Source: Shewanella atlantica
GTDB taxonomy: Bacteria > Pseudomonadota > Gammaproteobacteria > Enterobacterales > Shewanellaceae
Direction of reading: 5' to 3'
Length of the DNA stretch: 64,000 bases
Assembly: GCF_003966265.1 (NCBI RefSeq)
Contig: NZ_RXNV01000001.1
Span: forward strand, 372,001-436,000
Below, in pieces: positions 61,408 to 64,000 of this stretch (the stretch's first letter is position 1; each line of letters starts with the position of its first letter). Both the position numbers and the translations under genes were made by a program. The notes beneath the pieces are model-generated. The model did not search any database, was not told where the DNA came from, and saw nothing but the letters and a program-made list of their open reading frames with translations.

Positions 61408-63015
61408 GTGACTCAACTTAGCAGTCGAATTAATGCCCGCAGCGATGAATTTAAGGCTAAACATGAAGACATGTCCGCCCTTGTTCAAGATCTTAAACTC
61501 AAGCTTACCGAGATTGAACAGGGAGGTGGCAGCGTTGCCCGAGAACGTCACCTTTCCCGGGGCAAGCTTCTTCCTCGTCAGCGCGTCGAAAAACTGTTAG
61601 ATCCCGGCTCACCTTTCCTTGAACTGTCACAGTTTGCAGCATTTGAGCTCTATGAAGATGTGGTTCCATCGGCGGGTATCATTGCCGGTATAGGACGTGT
61701 GAGCGGTGTAGAGTGCATGGTCATCGCCAATGATGCCACAGTGAAAGGGGGCACTTACTATCCGGTAACAGTGAAGAAGCACCTTCGAGCACAAGAGATC
61801 GCGAGTCGTTGCCACCTCCCCTGTATCTACCTGGTTGACTCAGGCGGCGCTAACCTGCCCCGCCAGGATGAGGTATTCCCCGACCGTGACCATTTTGGTC
61901 GTATCTTCTACAACCAGGCACAGATGTCAGCCAAAGGGATCCCGCAGATAGCCGTCGTCATGGGGCTGTGTACCGCAGGTGGTGCCTATGTTCCCGCCAT
62001 GGCCGATGAATCCATTATCGTAAAAGAGCAAGGAACCATCTTCCTGGCCGGTCCGCCACTGGTTAAGGCAGCAACGGGCGAAGAGGTCACCGCGGAGGAG
62101 CTGGGCGGCGCCGAAGTTCATACCAAAATTTCCGGTGTAGCCGATCATATGGCTCACAGTGACGAGCATGCCCTCGAACTTGCCCGTAAAGCCGTGACCC
62201 GGCTCAATCATCAAAAAGAGATCTTGGCACAATTGAGTCAGGTCAAACCGCCGAAGTTCGATATCAATGAGCTGTACGGCATTGTCGGGACGGATCTGAA
62301 GAAGCCTTATGATGTCAGAGAGGTCATAGCACGTGTCGTTGACGATTCTGATTTCGATGAATTTAAGGCCAACTACGGTAACACCTTGGTCTGTGGCTTC
62401 GCCCGAATTCATGGCTACCCCGTCGGTATCATCGCCAACAATGGCATCTTGTTCTCCGAGTCCGCTCAAAAAGGCGCGCACTTTATTGAATTGTGCTGTC
62501 AGCGAAAAATCCCGCTGCTTTTCCTGCAAAACATCACAGGTTTCATGGTGGGCAAGAAGTATGAACATGAGGGGATAGCTAAACATGGTGCCAAGATGGT
62601 CACCGCGGTTTCCTGCGCCAATGTGCCCAAATTCACCGTCATCATTGGTGGCAGTTACGGTGCGGGCAACTATGGTATGTGCGGGCGGGCATTCGAACCC
62701 ACCATGATGTGGATGTGGCCCAATGCCAGAATATCCGTGATGGGTGGCGAACAAGCCGCCGGCGTACTCGCGACTGTTCGCAGAGATGGCTTAGCACGTA
62801 AAGGGGTTGAGTGGTCGGCAGAGGAGGAGCAGGAGTTCCGCGAGCCTATCGTCAATCAATATGATAAGGAAGGTCATCCATATCACGCCAGTGCACGCCT
62901 TTGGGACGACGGTATTATCGACCCGGCTCAAACCCGTGATGTCGTCGGTTTGGCTCTCTCTGCGGCATTAAATGCTCCGGTTGAAGAGACTAAATTTGGT
63001 GTATTCCGTATGTGA
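61408..63015 (+). CDS. liuB: Methylcrotonyl-CoA carboxylase, carboxyltransferase (beta) subunit
   Basis: A 535-residue biotin-dependent carboxyltransferase subunit. I use the GTG at 61408, preceded by AAAAGGATTG; this gives the family length, while an in-frame ATG at 61315 overlaps liuA by 26 bases. Conserved features are [37 protein letters not shown], and the acyl-CoA loops [12 protein letters not shown] and [16 protein letters not shown]. It works with the biotin carboxylase subunit encoded by liuD. Confidence 0.93.
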   Translation: MTQLSSRINARSDEFKAKHEDMSALVQDLKLKLTEIEQGGGSVARERHLSRGKLLPRQRVEKLLDPGSPFLELSQFAAFELYEDVVPSAGIIAGIGRVSGVECMVIANDATVKGGTYYPVTVKKHLRAQEIASRCHLPCIYLVDSGGANLPRQDEVFPDRDHFGRIFYNQAQMSAKGIPQIAVVMGLCTAGGAYVPAMADESIIVKEQGTIFLAGPPLVKAATGEEVTAEELGGAEVHTKISGVADHMAHSDEHALELARKAVTRLNHQKEILAQLSQVKPPKFDINELYGIVGTDLKKPYDVREVIARVVDDSDFDEFKANYGNTLVCGFARIHGYPVGIIANNGILFSESAQKGAHFIELCCQRKIPLLFLQNITGFMVGKKYEHEGIAKHGAKMVTAVSCANVPKFTVIIGGSYGAGNYGMCGRAFEPTMMWMWPNARISVMGGEQAAGVLATVRRDGLARKGVEWSAEEEQEFREPIVNQYDKEGHPYHASARLWDDGIIDPAQTRDVVGLALSAALNAPVEETKFGVFRM

Positions 63016-63142
63016 TCATGAAGCAGGCAGTTTGCTGCCTGCTGATAATCCAAATGAAGTACCGATAATGAAATACGCCACTTAAAGCACGAGTCGCGAT
63101 GTTTCAGATAGCTAGATTTAAGATAAACAGGTTAGAAGAACA

Positions 63143-63982
63143 ATGGACAGCTCAGCCATGACAACCGAATTTTCCAGTACGTTTAATTATGTCACCTGCA
63201 CACTCAGCAAGGGTGTCGGTGAGATGATACTCGACCGCGCCGACAAACATAATGCCTTCGATGAAGTCATGATAGGTGAGATGATTAGCGCCTTAGAATA
63301 CTTTGCCGATAATGCAGCCTGTCAGGTCCTACTACTGAAAGCTAACGGCAAGAACTTCAGCGCGGGCGCGGACCTTAACTGGATGCGTAAACAGGCGAAG
63401 ATGGATTTTAAGCAGAACCTCAATGATGCTAACGAGTTGGCTAAACTCATGTCATTGCTCGATAAATTTCCTAAGCCAACACTCGCTCTGGTACAAGGCG
63501 CCGCTTTTGGAGGTGCATTAGGTCTCATCTGTTGTTGTGATATCGCCATTGCCAATCAAAGAGCCAGTTTCTGCCTGAGTGAAGTCAAACTGGGGCTAAT
63601 TCCCGCAGTGATAAGTCCCTATGTCACCCGCGCTATGGGACAACGCGCCGCGAGACGCTATATGCTGACGGCCGAGCGTTTCGATGCAGTCAAGGCGCAG
63701 GAACTACAGGTGATCCACGAGATTAACGACGATCTGGAGGGCGCCGCAGAGCCGATAATCAATCAGCTGCTCAGTAATAGTCCACAAGGTATGGCGTGGG
63801 TTAAGACCCTGCTCTCAACACTTGAAGATGGCGTAATAGATCAAGATACCTTAGATCACACCAGCGAACGTATCGCAAAAATCCGGGTATCGGATGAAGG
63901 TCAGGAGGGACTCAATGCCTTCTTTGAAAAGCGCAGCCCCAAATGGGATCCCAGCACCGATAATACGCAAGGAGCTAAATAA
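63143..63982 (+). CDS. liuC: Methylglutaconyl-CoA hydratase
   Basis: A 279-residue crotonase-family hydratase that follows the carboxylase in leucine breakdown. The oxyanion-hole motif NFSAGADLNWMRKQAKM is at about 70-86, and GAAFGGALGLICCCDIAIA near 120 with catalytic region ASFCLSEVKLGLIPAVISPY. The order liuB-liuC-liuD supports this. The start ATG at 63143 has AGAAGAA upstream; the next ATG at 63158 is an alternative. Confidence 0.92.
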   Translation: MDSSAMTTEFSSTFNYVTCTLSKGVGEMILDRADKHNAFDEVMIGEMISALEYFADNAACQVLLLKANGKNFSAGADLNWMRKQAKMDFKQNLNDANELAKLMSLLDKFPKPTLALVQGAAFGGALGLICCCDIAIANQRASFCLSEVKLGLIPAVISPYVTRAMGQRAARRYMLTAERFDAVKAQELQVIHEINDDLEGAAEPIINQLLSNSPQGMAWVKTLLSTLEDGVIDQDTLDHTSERIAKIRVSDEGQEGLNAFFEKRSPKWDPSTDNTQGAK

Positions 63983-63983
63983 T

Positions 63984-64000
63984 ATGTTTACTAAACTGCT
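63984..64000 (+). CDS. liuD: Start of liuD (methylcrotonyl-CoA carboxylase biotin-carrying subunit), cut by window edge
   Basis: ATG at 63984 after AAGGAGCTAAATAAT, one base beyond the liuC stop codon. Only MFTKL is visible. The identity is inferred from the conserved liu gene order, not from sequence. Confidence 0.6.

Overview
The window is a stretch of a chromosome from a marine gammaproteobacterium, most likely Shewanella. That identification is inference from recalled gene families and gene order: pstCAB-phoU, a valine/isoleucine degradation cluster next to metA, liuRABC(D), menA, gnd and nupC. I cannot name the species. I see no rRNA, tRNA, integrase, transposase gene or CRISPR array. 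Most of the window is core metabolism and transport.

Layout. 1-1684: a BCCT osmolyte transporter, cut by the window edge. 2146-8027: the phosphate operon pstC-pstA-pstB-phoU on the minus strand, with no pstS, read from a promoter carrying a good PHO box. 8210-12228: an ACT-domain regulator, a DUF2797 protein and a double-Cache chemoreceptor. 12463-14661: a Fur-box-preceded TonB receptor. 14790-20097: a lipoprotein, a LysE exporter, a DUF1415 protein, a viroplasmin-RNase H protein, a POT-type transporter and a small LETM1-like protein. 20307-23628: an M17 aminopeptidase, a 265-bp MITE-like element, and nupC behind a long structured leader. 24085-28685: a LuxR-type regulator, a repeat-domain lipoprotein and ybiT. 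28908-31704: divergent copA and cueR around a CueR-type promoter. 31737-37179: an S9 peptidase, a small membrane protein, a B12-binding-type radical SAM protein and a small hypothetical.

37344-45452 (minus): a seven-gene valine/isoleucine degradation operon (thiolase, mmsA, acyl-CoA dehydrogenase, enoyl-CoA hydratase, 3-hydroxyisobutyryl-CoA hydrolase, mmsB, SDR). 45866-54994: metA, two YbaY-like lipoproteins, two further SDRs, ompW, a nucleotidyltransferase, tesB, menA and an outer-membrane protein. 55186-59021: gnd and a propionyl-CoA synthetase-like gene. 59567-64000: liuR, liuA, liuB, liuC and the first codons of liuD (leucine/isovalerate degradation). TTTACG..CGTAAA sites precede both liuR and the valine operon, so one LiuR regulon may join the two branched-chain pathways, which feed acetyl-CoA, propionyl-CoA and acetoacetate.

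The most unusual property is non-coding. Eleven short tandem arrays (units of 7, 13, 14, 17, 18, 22, 63 and 97 bp) lie in intergenic gaps, and several run into gene ends. Two arrays duplicate the translation-start region of a gene (97 bp at pstA, 13 bp at cueR) and so create small upstream ORFs whose stops overlap the next start. A 16-bp palindrome, ATACCAATNGGTATAA, forms the ends of the MITE-like element and also occurs alone at three other places. No completely new system is demonstrable from sequence alone. The best candidates for undescribed biology are the duplicated pstA start array, the nupC leader, the LETM1-like protein with its 12-residue upstream ORF, and an SDR whose catalytic Tyr is Phe.
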